DNA of 64,000 nt. Source: Bubalus kerabau. Lineage: Eukaryota > Chordata > Mammalia > Artiodactyla > Bovidae. The stretch is from the NCBI RefSeq assembly GCF_029407905.1, contig NC_073646.1, forward strand, positions 15,146,001-15,210,000. Reading direction: 5' to 3'. How positions within the stretch are numbered: the stretch's first letter is position 1; every line of letters starts with the position of its first letter. A program made the translations under genes and the position numbers. Positions 1-57,239 of the stretch are shown here, in pieces. The notes under the pieces were generated by a model, which was not told the origin of the DNA, did no database searches, and saw only the letters and a program-made list of their open reading frames with translations.

Positions 1-71
1 ATACCAATACACCTTCCTCAGGTACTTTATCATATTCTCACACTTCTTAAATGATAACTAGCTTTGTTCTC

Positions 72-347
72 TGGAGAAGGCAATGGCACCCCACTCCAGT
101 ACTCTTGCCCGGAAAATCCCATGGACGGAGGAGCCTGGTAGGCTGCAGTCCATGGGGTCGCTAAGAGTCGGATACGGCTGAGCGACTTCACTTTCACTTT
201 TCACTTTCATGCATTGGAGAAGGAAATGGCAACCCACTCCAGTGTTCTTGCCTGGAGAATCCCAGGGACGGGGGAGCCTGGTGGGCTGCCGTCTATGGGG
301 TTGCATAGAGTCGGACACGACTGAAGTGGCTTAGCAGCAGCAGCAGC
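72..347 (+). mobile_element. BOV-A2 SINE
   Basis: Two BovA units joined by the TTCACTTTTCACTTTCATGC linker, ending in (AGC)n. A 12-bp target-site duplication, AGCTTTGTTCTC, flanks it at 60-71 and 348-359. Confidence 0.93.
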
Positions 348-411
348 AGCTTTGTTCTCAACTGTTTATATGCAGTATTTCATTGATTCCCTCTAATTAA
401 AACAAGTTTAC

Positions 412-546
412 GAGGCAGGAATGATTATACTCATTTTCCTGAGGCTCAGAGAGGTAAAGTAAGTTTCCCAAGGTTCTTCACCAAATAAGCAGGGAAGCCA
501 GAATAGAACCCATGTCTAACTCTCCACAGCCCGTGGTCTTAAGCCC
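412..546 (-). mobile_element. MIR SINE relic
   Basis: Carries the MIR signature (CTCATTTTCCTGAGGCTCAGA, then an AAGTAAG.TTTCCCAAGG core, then AGAACCCATGTCTAACTC) in reverse orientation. Confidence 0.7.
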
Positions 547-755
547 TTCCTGCCTTGTCCTTGTAACTAGCACCTATTTTTAAAGTGGTAGCATTTCCTC
601 CCCCTCAAGAAAAGGCGGCCATTCAATCAGTGACATCTTCGAGCAGATGGCCTCTGCTCTAGAATCAGGGATCAGGGCATGAGGCCAGAAAACCCCCTGA
701 AATCCTGTGCTTCTGGTCTGTGTTTGCAGGGAGGCGACAGCATGCAGGTCTTTAC

Positions 756-46307
<45,552 letters not shown>

Positions 46308-46599
46308 CTGAGAACAAAAAGAAAAAAGAGCCACGAGTTAGAATCAGCTCTGAGTTGAGGGTTAGGACATGCTACCGCCCAGGGCTCCCATTTAAGCTCA
46401 TACACCCTGGCCCCTCTGGGGGTGACAAGGGGCCAGCTGAGCTCATTGCCCAGGGCATAGGGGACAAGGCCAAAGACAAGAGGGCAACAAAGCCCTGGAG
46501 GCAGCCCCAGAAAGATGTTGGAATCTGACCCATTCAGGAGGCAGTGAGCATCCCAGCCCCACCCGCTCGGAGTGGAAGGGGGTTCCCAGGAGACCCACT

Positions 46600-46742
46600 C
46601 TGTACAGATGAAGTCACAGACAGAACACCGACTTTGGATCCCGACAGACTGGGTTTCCTCTTGGCCACTTCCCAGCTCTGTGGCCTTTTGCGAATATTCT
46701 TAACCTCTCCAAGCCTCAGTTTCTTTATCTGGCAGTGGACAT
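46600..46742 (+). mobile_element. MIR SINE relic
   Basis: CTCTTGGCCACTTCCCAGCT, then CCAAGCCTCAGTTTCTTTAT, close upstream of exon 4. Confidence 0.65.
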
Positions 46743-46818
46743 TTTTGGCTTGAAAATCCAGTATGCTTTCCCTCTTCTTCTGGCAAGAGCATCCTATGTT
46801 CCTTAAGGAGACATGTCC

Positions 46819-46937
46819 AGGGGACTTCCCTGGTGGTCCAGTGGTTAAGACTCTGAGCTTTCAATGCAAGGGGTGCAGGTTTAATCCCTGATCAGGGAAC
46901 TATGATCCCATGTGCCGACAGAGCAACAATAACAAAA
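46819..46937 (+). mobile_element. CHR-type SINE with target duplication
   Basis: GGGGACTTCCCTGGTGGTCC, then TTTAATCCCTGATCAGGGAA, then A-rich end. AAGGAGACATGTCC/AAGGAGACACGTCC at 46805-46818 and 46938-46951. Confidence 0.88.
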
Positions 46938-47659
46938 AAGGAGACACGTCCCCTGCGCCACTCCACTCCCGTTATCATGCACTGTCTTGGTGGGACTGAC
47001 CCACAAGCTCTCCCAGCCAAGAGGCAACAGCGTTTCCCAGGCTGCGTCAATCAGATTCTCTGAGCTAAAACTCCAACCTGGATCAAGGACGGAGAAGCTC
47101 AGCAGGTGGGCAGAGCCCTGAGGGGGCCTCACTTCCTGCCCCCCCAGAGCCCAAGCAGCCCCAAGTTTCTGACATTTTCTGAAGCTGGCTCCCCACTCTT
47201 CCCACACATCTGTGAGCTCCCCAACACTCCTCCAGAAATTCCTTTCCTAGATAAGGTCTCTGTCACTTACCACCAGAGAACCCTGGTGGGCGCAGAGGGC
47301 ATCGTGAGACTACACGGGATTAAGCAGATGTTACTGATCACCTTTCACTCTTAAAGTGACCTCAGGAGGTGGAGCCAAGATCCCCTATGAGGGTCATGGG
47401 TAAGGTGACACACTCCAACCGTTGGTCCGTTAACCATAATCGAGAAAGAACATCCTCTGCTGGGCAATGCTTATGCAGCTCTTCTTAAGTTCATTCCTGG
47501 CTCCAACCCCACCTTCACATCGCTCAGCCTCTCCTGATCAAAGGTCTCCCTGGATCTAGGGATGTCTTCCTCAAGATCCCTTCTCAGAGTGATCTTTCTG
47601 ACATGCTGAGCTACCCAATCGCTCTGCTCCTCAACACTCTTCCACTTTGAAAGTGTCTT

Positions 47660-48215
47660 AAAATGTTAAACATAAATTTATCATATGACCCAGCTATTCC
47701 ACTCCTAGAAATCTACCCAAGAGAATAGAAACATGTGTCCCTATAAGACTAACACATGAATGCTCACAGCAGAGTTATCATACCAACTAAAAAGTAGAAA
47801 CAACCCAACTGTCCCTCTGCTGGAGGATGGATAAATAAGATGTAGTCTATCCACCCAGTGAAATATTATTCAGTCATAAAAACAATGAAGTACTGATACA
47901 GATTACACCATGGATGACTCTCAAAAACACGGTGTTAAGTAAGTCTGACACAGAAGGCTACATACATATTGTCTTATTCCACTTACATGAAATGTGCAGA
48001 AGAGGTAAATGCATAGAGATAGGAAGTAGATAAATTAGTGGTTGCTGAGGGCTGGAGTGGGGGTGACTGCAAACAGGTATGAAAGATCATTTCGGGGCTT
48101 GGAAACTGGATTGTGGTGATGCTTACATAAGTCAATTTACTAAAACTCACTGCATTTTACGCTTACAGTGGGTGAATTTGGAGTATGCAAGTTTTATCTT
48201 AAGTTGTTTTTAAAC
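47660..48215 (+). mobile_element. Old L1 (L1M-type) 3' end
   Basis: AATTTATCATATGACCCAGC, then GAAATATTATTCAGTCATAA, then GATTGTGGTGATGCTTACAT. Confidence 0.75.
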
Positions 48216-48224
48216 ATGTGCATG

Positions 48225-48560
48225 TCCCCCAGGGCCCTTACATGAGGCCCAGACTCCTGAACATGATATCCAAGATCTCCCATGACTGGCCCTGCCCACC
48301 TCCCCAGCTTCGGCATCTCTATGCCCTTCACTCTCAATTTCCAGCAACCCCACCCAGATCAACCCCCAGTCACACTCCGTGCCTTTGGTCAGGCCGTTCC
48401 TGCTGCCTAGCAGGTCTTTCTCCTCTCCTTTCCTGGCTACTTCCCTCAGTCTCAAAGATAATACCTCTTCCAAGAAGCGTTCCCCATAGTGATGAATCCA
48501 GGAGGCAGCTTGGCTATAAGTCTCTGACAACACTCCTAAGCTATCTCAGTAGTTGGCCTT
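48225..48560. mobile_element. L2 relic
   Basis: TCCAAGATCTCCCATGACTG, then CCTTTGGTCAGGCCGTTCCT, then CTTCCAAGAAGCGTTCCCCA. Confidence 0.5.
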
Positions 48561-48967
48561 GCTAGAGAGAAGAAGCCCCAGGAAGAGCCCCTAGTCCCCA
48601 TCAAATAATCCGACTGCTGCCTCCAAGCCCCCCTTGATAGGAATCCTAGAGCTCTCACTGGTTCCTGCCCATCACCAAGACACGCCTCCACTTCCACAGC
48701 CCCTGCGCTGCCTGAGCGCCCTGTCCCAGGCTGGCACTTTTGCTCCTTGTGTCTCTGCCCCCACGGAATTATGAATTCCTCATAAGCAGAAACATCCAGA
48801 TCTGGACCCCACTCCCCTCAGTTTCCAGGAAACTGAGGTCACGTCCTCAATCCCTAAGCCCCTGACACAGAGAAGGTACAGTCTGGTGAGCACTGAAAAA
48901 AGCCAACCCCAAACCTGAAGACATGAGCTTCTTGATGGGAAAGTTCAACATACATGCGAGAAATTGA

Positions 48968-49155
48968 GACCAGTGACTTCCCTGGTGGTCCAGTGGTGAA
49001 GAACCTGCCTCCCAATGCAGGTGACTTGGGTTTGATCCCTGGTTGGGGAACTAAGATCCCCCATGTCACAGGGCAACTCAGCCTGCACACTGCGGCTGGA
49101 GAGGCCAAGTGCTGCAATGAAAGAGCCCTCGTGGGCCACAGCTGCCTGTAGGGGC
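48968..49155 (+). mobile_element. CHR-type SINE
   Basis: GACTTCCCTGGTGGTCCAGT, then GGGTTTGATCCCTGGTTGGG, then GGGCAACTCAGCCTGCACAC. Adjacent open frames are shadows. Confidence 0.8.
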
Positions 49156-49159
49156 TAGC

Positions 49160-50030
49160 TTTAGGGGACCCGGGGAGGTTCCACTCAGGCAAGCTTGACC
49201 TCTGAGCCAAGGGCCAATGGGAGGTCCTTGCAGGGAGAAAGGCCACAGGAAGGAGGCAGCTCAGCCTTTGGCAGGAGAACTTTCCATCACCACGAAGTCC
49301 TGTTTCTGGTCCAGCTGCACTGATTCCCATCAGGCCAACATGCTCTGCCTCCTGCCTCTGACTCTGACCTTGGGCTGATCCACAAATTTCAAGAAACAGC
49401 CATACCAGAAACCCTCACGTGTGCCCAAGGACAAATGCTTAAATTGGTCACTGCAGCAATATCAGTCAAAGCAAAAGACTAGAAAAGTGATTTTGAGGTG
49501 GACAAACAATGGACTGTCTCCACCCATCTGCTTTCGGGACAGAGGTGGCCTTTCCAGCAGCCTTGGGAAACCTGAGCCCAGAAGACAAGAGATGGACAGG
49601 GTCCATGCCTGTCTGGAGGCTTTTCCTCCCAGGTCCCCAGGAGAGGAAGTGGCTCCAAGGGGAAGGCTTGGCAGCTGCCAGGGCAGCTCCATGCTGGGCG
49701 CTGCCAGGGGACCTCCAGCATGAGACATTCCCATCGGAAACACACCGCTCCAAGCGTGGGAAGCTAACTGTGTCGTGTTAGTTAGGGGCAGGAGGGCTCG
49801 GTGTGCATATTGCTTGCTGACCTGTTCGGAGCCCAGGAGACCGACTTCCCAGGGCTTTCTAGCTGATTCCTCCCCTGGGCCTGAGCTCATGTCTGACACG
49901 AGAGAGCAGAGTTCTAAGAATGTGCAAAGGAGTCCCCCAACCCAAGCTTTGCACACGCTGTTTCTTCTTCCCAGAGCACCATCTGTATTGCTTTTGAACC
50001 TGCCTTATCCCTTATTTTTTTTTTTACCCC
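49160..50030. other. Intronic sequence, no gene supported
   Basis: Several overlapping open frames of up to 164 codons on both strands, none with a recognisable domain. GC-rich text of no assigned family. Confidence 0.4.
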
Positions 50031-50034
50031 AATG

Positions 50035-50545
50035 AGGTGAAAACCACATAAACATAAATTAAACCATGTAGAAGCGAACAACACAGCAGTAGGTTGTACC
50101 TTCACAAAGTCGTGCAACTCACACCTCTGTCTAGTTCCCAAACCTTCTCATCAACCCCCAATAAAACCCCACACCCATTAAAGAGTCACTCTCCATCTCC
50201 TGCTCCCCTGGCTCCACTGATCTGCTCTCTGTTTCTATGGATTTACCTATTCTGGACATTTAACATAAACACAAGTGGTCTTTTGTGTCTGGCTCCTTTC
50301 ACTTAGCATGGTGTTTCTGAGGCTCATCCCTATGGTAACATGTATCTGAACTTCATTCCTTCTTATGGCTGAATCATCTTCCATTGTGGGCAGATCTCAT
50401 TTTGTGGTTCCACTCATCTGTTGACGGGCATTTGGGTTGTTTCTAGCTTTTGGCTATTGTGAACATTGCTGCTATGAATATTCAAGTACAAGTTTTGTTT
50501 GAGCACCTGTTTTCAATTCTTTGGGTATATATTCTAATTGATTCT
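50035..50545 (-). mobile_element. Old L1 (L1M-type) 3' end, reverse
   Basis: CTGGCTCCTTTCACTTAGCA, then TTCCTTCTTATGGCTGAATC, then GGGTTGTTTCTAGCTTTTGG. Confidence 0.75.
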
Positions 50546-50782
50546 TGAAATGTCACCCTGAGAGTCACCTCCTTTATAATATTTTCTCTGACCCCATACC
50601 TCCCTAGAGCTAAGCTGGGGGCCTCTCTATTGTATGTCCCCTTCAGAGCTGCCATGGACAGTGGTGCAAGTCAGACCCTGCATAACTCTAAGGGGGAACC
50701 ATTTACACTGGTCACTATAGATCTGTATATTTACTACAACCATCTTTCAACAGATGGAGGAAAACTGCTTTGAGAAAGGGGT

Positions 50783-50975
50783 AAAAGTGTTAGTCACTCA
50801 GTCGTGTCCAACTCTTTGCGACCCCATGGACTGTAGCCCACCAGGCTCCTCTGTCCATGGAATTCTCCAGGCAAGAATACATGGAGTGGGTTGTCATTCC
50901 CTACTCTATGGGATCTTGCTGACTGAGGGATCAAGCCTGGATCTCCTGCATTGCAGGTGGATCCTTTACCAGAAC
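50783..50975 (-). mobile_element. Bov-tA SINE
   Basis: Reverse Bov-tA: GTTAGTCACTCAGTCGTGTC to CATTGCAGGTGGATCCTTTA. Confidence 0.9.
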
Positions 50976-51184
50976 AGGGGGTACCTTTGTCTAATTCTAT
51001 AAAGGTACCACCCAGTCTAGTGGTGACCCTAGCTCCATTAGTCCAAAGATTCCCTGCCTTGCAGCTTTTAACCTCATCATGATCATTGTTTCGCTGCAAT
51101 ACCTTTTAGAAGAAAGGATTAATCAGAATGGTAATGGACCATTTCCCTATGATACGACAGGCAGAATCTTTCTTTTTCATCTTA

Positions 51185-51675
51185 GCAAAAATCATGCTAC
51201 TTTATATTATTTATAATAGCCAAAGAGTACAAAAGATACAAATGTCTATCAGTTGGTAAGTGGATAAACAAAATGTGGTCTATTTGTACAATGGAATATT
51301 ATTCAGCCATAAAAAGGAATGGAGCACTGATACAGGCTAAAACATGCATGAACCTTGAAGATATTACACTATGTGAAAGAAGCCAGTCACAAAGGACCAC
51401 ATATTGTATCATTCATTCCATTTATTCTAAATGCGCAGAAGAGGCGAATCTATAGGGACAGAAAGTAGACTAGTGATAGTGTTGAACTAGGAGTGGGGAA
51501 GGGAATGACTACAAGAGGGCACAAGATTTCCTTTGCGGATGACAGAAAGATACATTTAGATTGTGGTGATGGCTGTGTAACCTTGTAAATTCACCAATAA
51601 CCAGTGAGTTGCGTTCTTAAAATGGATTAATTTATGGCTTATAAATTACACCAGAATAAAACTTTTAAAAAAACA
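51185..51675 (+). mobile_element. Old L1 (L1M-type) 3' end
   Basis: CAATGGAATATTATTCAGCC, then TGAACCTTGAAGATATTACA, then CCAGAATAAAACTTTTAAAA. Opposite in orientation to the L1 at 50.0-50.5 kb. Confidence 0.75.
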
Positions 51676-52035
51676 CAATGTTACTTTTACGCCATCTCTG
51701 AATCAAGAGATCTGATTGCTCAGATTATCACATGGAATCTGCTGAGCAATCTGATTGCTTAGATTATCACACGGAATCTATTCATTTTTCAACAGTTATG
51801 AAACTGTTTTTTTTTCCTTAAATAAACCATGAGTTCTTTTTACTTAGATTACAAAATTAGTACACAACCACTGAAGAAAGCTTGGCAAATACAAAATCCC
51901 CCTAACCCGTGATGGTTAACATTTGGATATATCTTCTTTTCATTATTTTTTATAGGAGTTTAGAGTGATTTACACAATTGACACCATACTATGGCATGGT
52001 TTTTTAGTTCTTTTCATTAACAGTGTTTCCTTCTT

Positions 52036-52237
52036 GGGCTTCCCTGGTGGCTCGGGTGGTAAAGAATCTGCCTGCAATGCAGGAGACCCAGGTTCGACCC
52101 TTGGGTCAGGAAGATCCGCTAGAGAAGGGAATGGCCACTTACTCCAGTATTCTTGCTTGGGAAATCATATGGACAGAGGAGCCTGTGGACTACAGTCCAT
52201 AGGGTCATAAAGAGTCAGAAACGACTGAGTGACTAGC
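52036..52237 (+). mobile_element. Bov-tA SINE
   Basis: Full sense Bov-tA: GGGCTTCCCTGGTGGCTCGG to CAGAAACGACTGAGTGACTA. Confidence 0.92.
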
Positions 52238-52299
52238 TTTACATGCATTGACCATGTTGTACAGTCTTTGTTACTGACATTAAATGGCCTTATAATAGT

Positions 52300-53010
52300 C
52301 CACAGAGAGGTTCCTGCTCTTTCTCCAACCTCATCTGGTTACTCCTCTCCCAGACTTACATCCCAGCCACACTGACCTTCTTGGCACTTTCGTAATACAT
52401 CATACTCATTCCTGCCTCAGGGCCTTTGCAGTGTCTCCTCCTTTTGCCTCTAAAGCTCTTCCCCATTTCTTGATGTGACCAGATCCTTCTCACCTTTTAT
52501 TTGTTGTTGTGTAGTCATTCAGACATGTCTGACTCTTTGCGACCCATGAACTGTAGCCCACTAGGCTCCTCTGTCCAGGGAATTCTCCAGGCAAGAAAAC
52601 GAGTGGGTTGCCAATTCCTTCTCCAGGGGCTCTTCCCGACCCGGAAATCAAACCTGGGTCTCCTGCACCGGCAGGCAGATTCTCTACTACTGAGCCACTG
52701 GGGAAGCCCTTCACTTTTCACACCCCAGTCCAAATATCATATCCTCAGATGGAGCCACTTTTGACCACTGCACACCCATAGCCATTCCCCTCAGTTTCTC
52801 TTGATCCCATCTTCTGTTTTATCTTCTCCTTAGGGGGGAAATAACTTTGTAATTTTGCCACCTGGAATTATTTTTTGCTTACTCAACAGAACTGCTTTTA
52901 AAGCTTCTCCTACTAACCCCTGAGCTCCTGAGGGCCAAAGGCTGTGCCTGATCCTAGGTGGCAGGGACAATGTGTGATACACAGTAGGTACTCAGGAAAT
53001 GCTTAATGAT
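52300..53010. mobile_element. L2 3' end split by a Bov-tA
   Basis: ATTCCTGCCTCAGGGCCTTT before the SINE; CTGAGCTCCTGAGGGCCAAA and ACACAGTAGGTACTCAGGAA after it. Confidence 0.6.
52502..52711 (-). mobile_element. Bov-tA SINE nested in L2
   Basis: Reverse Bov-tA with a TTGTTGTTG end, BovA body and CTGAGCCACTGGGGAAGCCC. Confidence 0.9.
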
Positions 53011-53311
53011 TTGAATCAATCTCAAACAATCTTTTCTTCCCTCTCTCTCAATCTCTCAGAAAGGCAATTCCGATTGAAGCCACGGTGAGTGCTTCTTCCT
53101 ATATTCACATACTCACTCAACAAACAAGTCCAGAGTGCCTACTCTGTGCCAGGCACTGGAAACACAGAGTTGACTACACTGACCTAGTCTTTGCTTTTGA
53201 AAGGCTTATGATCTGGTGCGAGGGTCAGACAGGCAAAGAACTGACTGCAAGATGTGGGCAAATTCCACAGTGTATATGTGCCAAAGTGCTACTGAAGGTA
53301 TAGCTGTTTTA

Positions 53312-53506
53312 CCTTATTAAAAAAACGTTTTTAAATATTTATTTATTTGGCTGCACCAGGTCTTAGTTGAGGAATTCAGGCTCTTACTTGTGGAATGTGG
53401 GATCTAGTTTTCCTGAGGGAGCCAGTTTCCCTGACCACGGATCGAACCTGGGACCCCTGCATCGGGGGCTCCTAGTTTCAGCCACTGGACCAGCAGGGAC
53501 GTCCCA
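53312..53506 (-). mobile_element. CHR-type SINE with target duplication
   Basis: TATTTGGCTGCACCAGGTCT, then ACGGATCGAACCTGGGACCC. GTATAGCTGTTTTA/GTGTAGCTGTTTTA at 53298-53311 and 53507-53520. It abuts the CpG-rich patch. Confidence 0.88.
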
Positions 53507-53734
53507 GTGTAGCTGTTTTAACATACCCCGAGAGGCAGGATATCCCAGCAGCTGTGGTGGCCACTGAGCTGCATGGAGAAGGATGTGTAGGAATCCCCAG
53601 GGGAGAAGCCACCACGGAGGCGGAGCGTCCCATCAGGAGGGCCTGGACCTCGGCACCTCAGGGCCGGGAAAGGGCACAGCAGCAGAGACCAGATGGCCTA
53701 CGGACCGCATCCCAGCATCCCGCGCGCGGATTAA

Positions 53735-53744
53735 GCCCCGCCCC
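53735..53744. promoter_or_regulatory. GC box (Sp1-type) GCCCCGCCCC
   Basis: Perfect Sp/KLF-type GC box in the CpG-dense core, about 270 bp from the CArG box. G/C-rich elements near CArG boxes are reported in MYH11 promoter studies (established, from memory); a role here is inferred. Confidence 0.35.
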
Positions 53745-54011
53745 CTGCCCCGAACTTGGCGACCACCCGGTCTCACACTCCACTGCGGACACCGCGGTGT
53801 CCCCTCTGTCCCCTGGGCCTCGGGGTCTGGCCTTGGATGAGCAGGTGTGCAGGGGAGTTCTCCAAGGACCGAAAGGGCTCTCCGCCGCCTCCCCCACAGC
53901 AGGCCTGAGACTCCCAGGAGACGCCCAACTCCCCACAGACCAGCTATTTCGGCCTGATCCCAACACCAGCTCTTGGTTTCTGGCTGGGGAAGCCAGAGGC
54001 CCGCGGGCTGA

Positions 54012-54021
54012 CCATAAAAGG
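54012..54021. promoter_or_regulatory. Perfect CArG box CCATAAAAGG
   Basis: Matches CC[A/T]6GG exactly, the binding site of SRF, which with myocardin drives smooth-muscle genes including MYH11. It is the only perfect match I noticed in the window, although a 64-kb random sequence would hold about four, so location rather than rarity is the argument. Confidence 0.45.
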
Positions 54022-54329
54022 ACAAAACCCAGCTGGGTCTGAGCGAGGCCTGGGCTGGCTGCTTCTCTCCCGCCTTCCCGTGCCAGGGTGCGTGGGATCA
54101 GGCGAGAGGGAGGTGGCCAAGCCCTGTCTCCCGCGGGGTCACCACTCCTCCTGACCTCCAGGCCCCTGAGGGTGAGGCCTGGCCTCCACCGAGTGCAGAA
54201 AGGTGGAGCCCCACGAATGTCTGCCACCCTCCAAGGTAGACGCAGAAAGTTCCAGACACCCCCGCCCCCGCCTGGAGCTGACGGCCAACGCCCTGCCCCT
54301 GCCCTGCTGGGCACCACGCTCTCCAGGCA

Positions 54330-54460
54330 CCATCGGAATAAACCCACACAAGCACTGGGGCAGGTGCCATCCTTGTTGGGACAAGTGAGGAAACCAAGGC
54401 ACAGAGAAGTGGGCGCATCTGTAGAGCCAGGATTCCAGCCCAGCTCAAAAGCGACGCCCT
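54330..54460 (-). mobile_element. MIR relic split by L1
   Basis: AGTGAGGAAACCAAGGCACA, then GAGCCAGGATTCCAGCCCAG; continues past 54720 with AAACCTCTGCTCTGTAGG. Confidence 0.6.
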
Positions 54461-54704
54461 GTGTACACGCTGCTATATTCAAAATGGGTAACCAACAAGG
54501 ACCTACTGTATAGCACGTGGAACTCTACCGGGTGTTATGTGTCAGCCTGGATGGGATCCAGGGGTTTGAGGGAGAATGGATACATGTATGTGTATGGCTG
54601 GGAACCTTATCTGTTCACCTCATGCTATCACAACATTGTTTGTTAATGGGCTATACCCTAATACAAAATAAAAAGTTTAAAAAATAAATAGCACCCCGGA
54701 GAAA
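54461..54704 (+). mobile_element. 5'-truncated ruminant L1 3' end
   Basis: AACCAACAAGGACCTACTGT, then ATGGATACATGTATGTGTAT, then CCTAATACAAAATAAAAAGT. Target duplication CAAAAGCGACGCCCT/CAAAAGCGATGCCCT at 54446-54460 and 54705-54719. Confidence 0.88.
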
Positions 54705-54724
54705 CAAAAGCGATGCCCTAAACC

Positions 54725-56140
54725 TCTGCTCTGTAGGTCCAGGCCTTCCTCTCTCCACCCTCCTGCCCCAGCAGCACGGGGAGGAAAATTCTGGGTGAGC
54801 TGAGGTACTCTGAGAGCTTGTGCTGGACCCCAACAGGACTCTTCCAGACCCACATGAGGCAGATCTGGCCAGTGAAGTGGGCATGGGTTCATGACCAGTA
54901 TTCTCCCAGTGGTCTCCTGGGCCTCGGCTCCAGCCTCCAGTCTCTGCATCCTTTTCTCTACTCCAGCCCCACAGCCTCGTGCATTGCATCAACTCCTTTA
55001 AGCTCACGTTACTTCTCAAGGAGGCCTCCCTGTCCTCCCAGCTTAAGGAGATCCCAGGGTCTCCCACCCTCCCGCCATAGCACATGTATTTGTGATTTGA
55101 TTTGATTAATATCTACACCCCTGAGTAGACTGTGCCCCCCAACAACAGTTCCCTCACAGTGGGGCCTCAACACTTTGCGACAAAAAAGGGAAGGGGGAGC
55201 CAGATTTTCTCTGAGGCTGGGAGGACACAGTGGGAAGGCCAGAGCACTCAGACTCCAAGAGGAACAAGCCGCCACCACGTGTCAGTCAGAGCTCCCCAAG
55301 TCCACTCCCCTCAGCATATCTGCTTTCCAACTCAATATTTACTGGTTATTAAAAAATGATAATCATTCTCCTTAGCTCTCTCCCATCTGTGTGAGACACC
55401 ATGGGCCGTCCATAAAACATGTATCAGAATCAGATGATCCTTCTTCTTCATTTCTTGCCAAAGAACGTGATCTTCTTGTGATAACTCAGAGGGCCAGCCA
55501 GACGGGGCCAGACAGATGGAGCCACCAGCACCTCTCGCCCTGCCAAGCCAGATGCTGAGCTGAAAGCAGAGGCAAAGTCTCCGTGAGGGAGAGAGGCAAC
55601 TGGTCCCCTCCCTGGGAGGGGGGGCGGTGTTGCAGGAACAGTCTCTGCAGCAAAATGTCTGGGAAATTACTTCTGGGCTCCACTTCTCGGGCAACTCAGA
55701 GCATCATCTTCCTTACCAAGAAGACAGGGATAAAACCCCACACTTTCCAAGGATGTGAAAAAGATGCAGGGAGATTGGACCCACAAAGAGCTTAGAAAGG
55801 GCCCAAGACCCATTCCAAAGCTCAATAACAAGAAATTATTGTCAACTTTATTATCATCACTGCTCCGTCATCTCCATCCTCCATAGCAGTGAGCTTGTGA
55901 AGTGGTTATAGATGGCAGCAGGTCTGACTCAGGAGGACAGGCTATCAGGCCAAGTTCAACCCTTTCTAAGTATAAGGCCTAAGCCAGTCTCTTAGCTGGT
56001 GGCTCCGTCTGTCTGGCCCTGTCTGGTTGGCCCGCTGAGTTATCACAAGCAGCCTCAGTCTCCTCATCTGTTAAAGGGGGCTGGCAGCACTGCACTACCT
56101 ACCATAGCATACTGCCCCAGAGGGGAGATAAGAGTATCCA
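54725..56140. other. Intronic sequence, no gene supported
   Basis: Includes L2-like text near 54980-55140 (TTCTCAAGGAGGCCTCCCTG). Otherwise unique; open frames to 144 codons show no domain. Confidence 0.4.
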
Positions 56141-56145
56141 GTGAG

Positions 56146-56284
56146 GGACTTCCCTGGAGGTCCAGTGGTTAAGATTCCACCCTTCCGATGCAGGGCCAAG
56201 GTTCAATTCCTGGCTGGGGAAGTAAGATCCCACATGTCACAGGGCATGGCCAAAAAATAAAACAACAACAACAACAAAAAAAAA
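56146..56284 (+). mobile_element. CHR-type SINE
   Basis: GGGACTTCCCTGGAGGTCCA, then GGTTCAATTCCTGGCTGGGG, then (AAC)n and poly(A). Confidence 0.85.
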
Positions 56285-57239
56285 AACTATTGGCTTAAAA
56301 AAATCTTTTTAAAAATAAAAAGTGCTTCCAGCTTGGCTAAAGGAGATATCGCCAGCTTTGACATTCAGCTCTGGAGCCAAGCGCCTTGGTGTTCTGAGCC
56401 TCAGTGTCTTCAGTCTGTCACGCGGAGAGACTGTCCTGCAGGGGAGCGGCGAGGGCCAAGGGGTGCAGGATCTACGGGGCAGCGAGCTCAGTGCACACAG
56501 ATGCCCTTCCTGTCTCTGCTGAGATACAGAACCTCTGGTTGAGCACGGGCCAGCCCCCCAAGGCCTGCTGACCCGGAAAGAAGGTTCAGACTGAGTGTGG
56601 GAACTTGCAAAGCAGAGAACGGAGTTTGGATCATTCTGCCCACCTCCCCACCCCCACAGACTTCTCCGAAGCTTAAAGAGGGTTCAGCCAAGAGCCTGAG
56701 CTGATAAAGGTCTGGCTATTTTTTTAATCCCCTTAGAGTGGCTGGTTAGTACTAATTAGGTGCGGACACAACACTTCCAGTGACAGGTCCCGAGGGCTCC
56801 TCTCATCCTCAGAGTGAAATCTCACCTGCCTTTCACACCCTCCCCCACCCCAGGGACCTACAGAGAAGAGGCTAGAGATCCAAACTGGCTTTTGTCAGGA
56901 AAGCTTTGCTGACGCTTTCCCCACACTCATCATGCTATAATTTGCTGAAGTCACTCACGCCAGCTTCTCAAGTGCTGAGCCCTCAACGCTAACTCCCTGA
57001 GATGGCAGGAGACAGTCCTACAGGAGCAAACAGCCTTTAGAGGGGCAGGAGGGGCTGTGAAGCAGCTCAGCATCACCTTGGTCCAGCAAGCCTGGGGCTT
57101 CAGAGTCTGATAAACCAAGTTCAAATCTGCTCTGACACTCCTGCGTCAAGTCACCTCCCCAAGCCTCAGTCTCCCCAGCAATAAAATGGGGCGAATAACA
57201 GCACCTGGCTCCAGTACTGCATTGTCTAACCAGTCATGT

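Larger units (their letters stand above)
53581..54300. promoter_or_regulatory. CpG-rich intronic patch, candidate cis-regulatory element
   Basis: My hand count gives about 39 CpGs in 720 bp, with 17 in the first 200 bp (53581-53780) around a CGCGCGCG run, in an otherwise CpG-poor window. It lies in the intron upstream of exon 4, free of recognisable SINEs. It holds a GC box (53735-53744) and a perfect CArG box (54012-54021). Long open frames across it on both strands look like a by-product of high GC. It could be an enhancer, an alternative promoter or simply GC-rich unique sequence. Confidence 0.4.

Noticed and set aside
1..755. Search for the next downstream exon (AFAKRQQQLTAMK)
   Set aside because: Not present; positions 1-755 hold a BOV-A2, a MIR and intron only.
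53658..54482. 274-codon open frame on the minus strand in the GC-rich patch
   Set aside because: No recognisable domain, low-complexity composition, and overlapping long frames on the other strand, as expected from GC-rich sequence; it also runs into a MIR and an L1 insertion.
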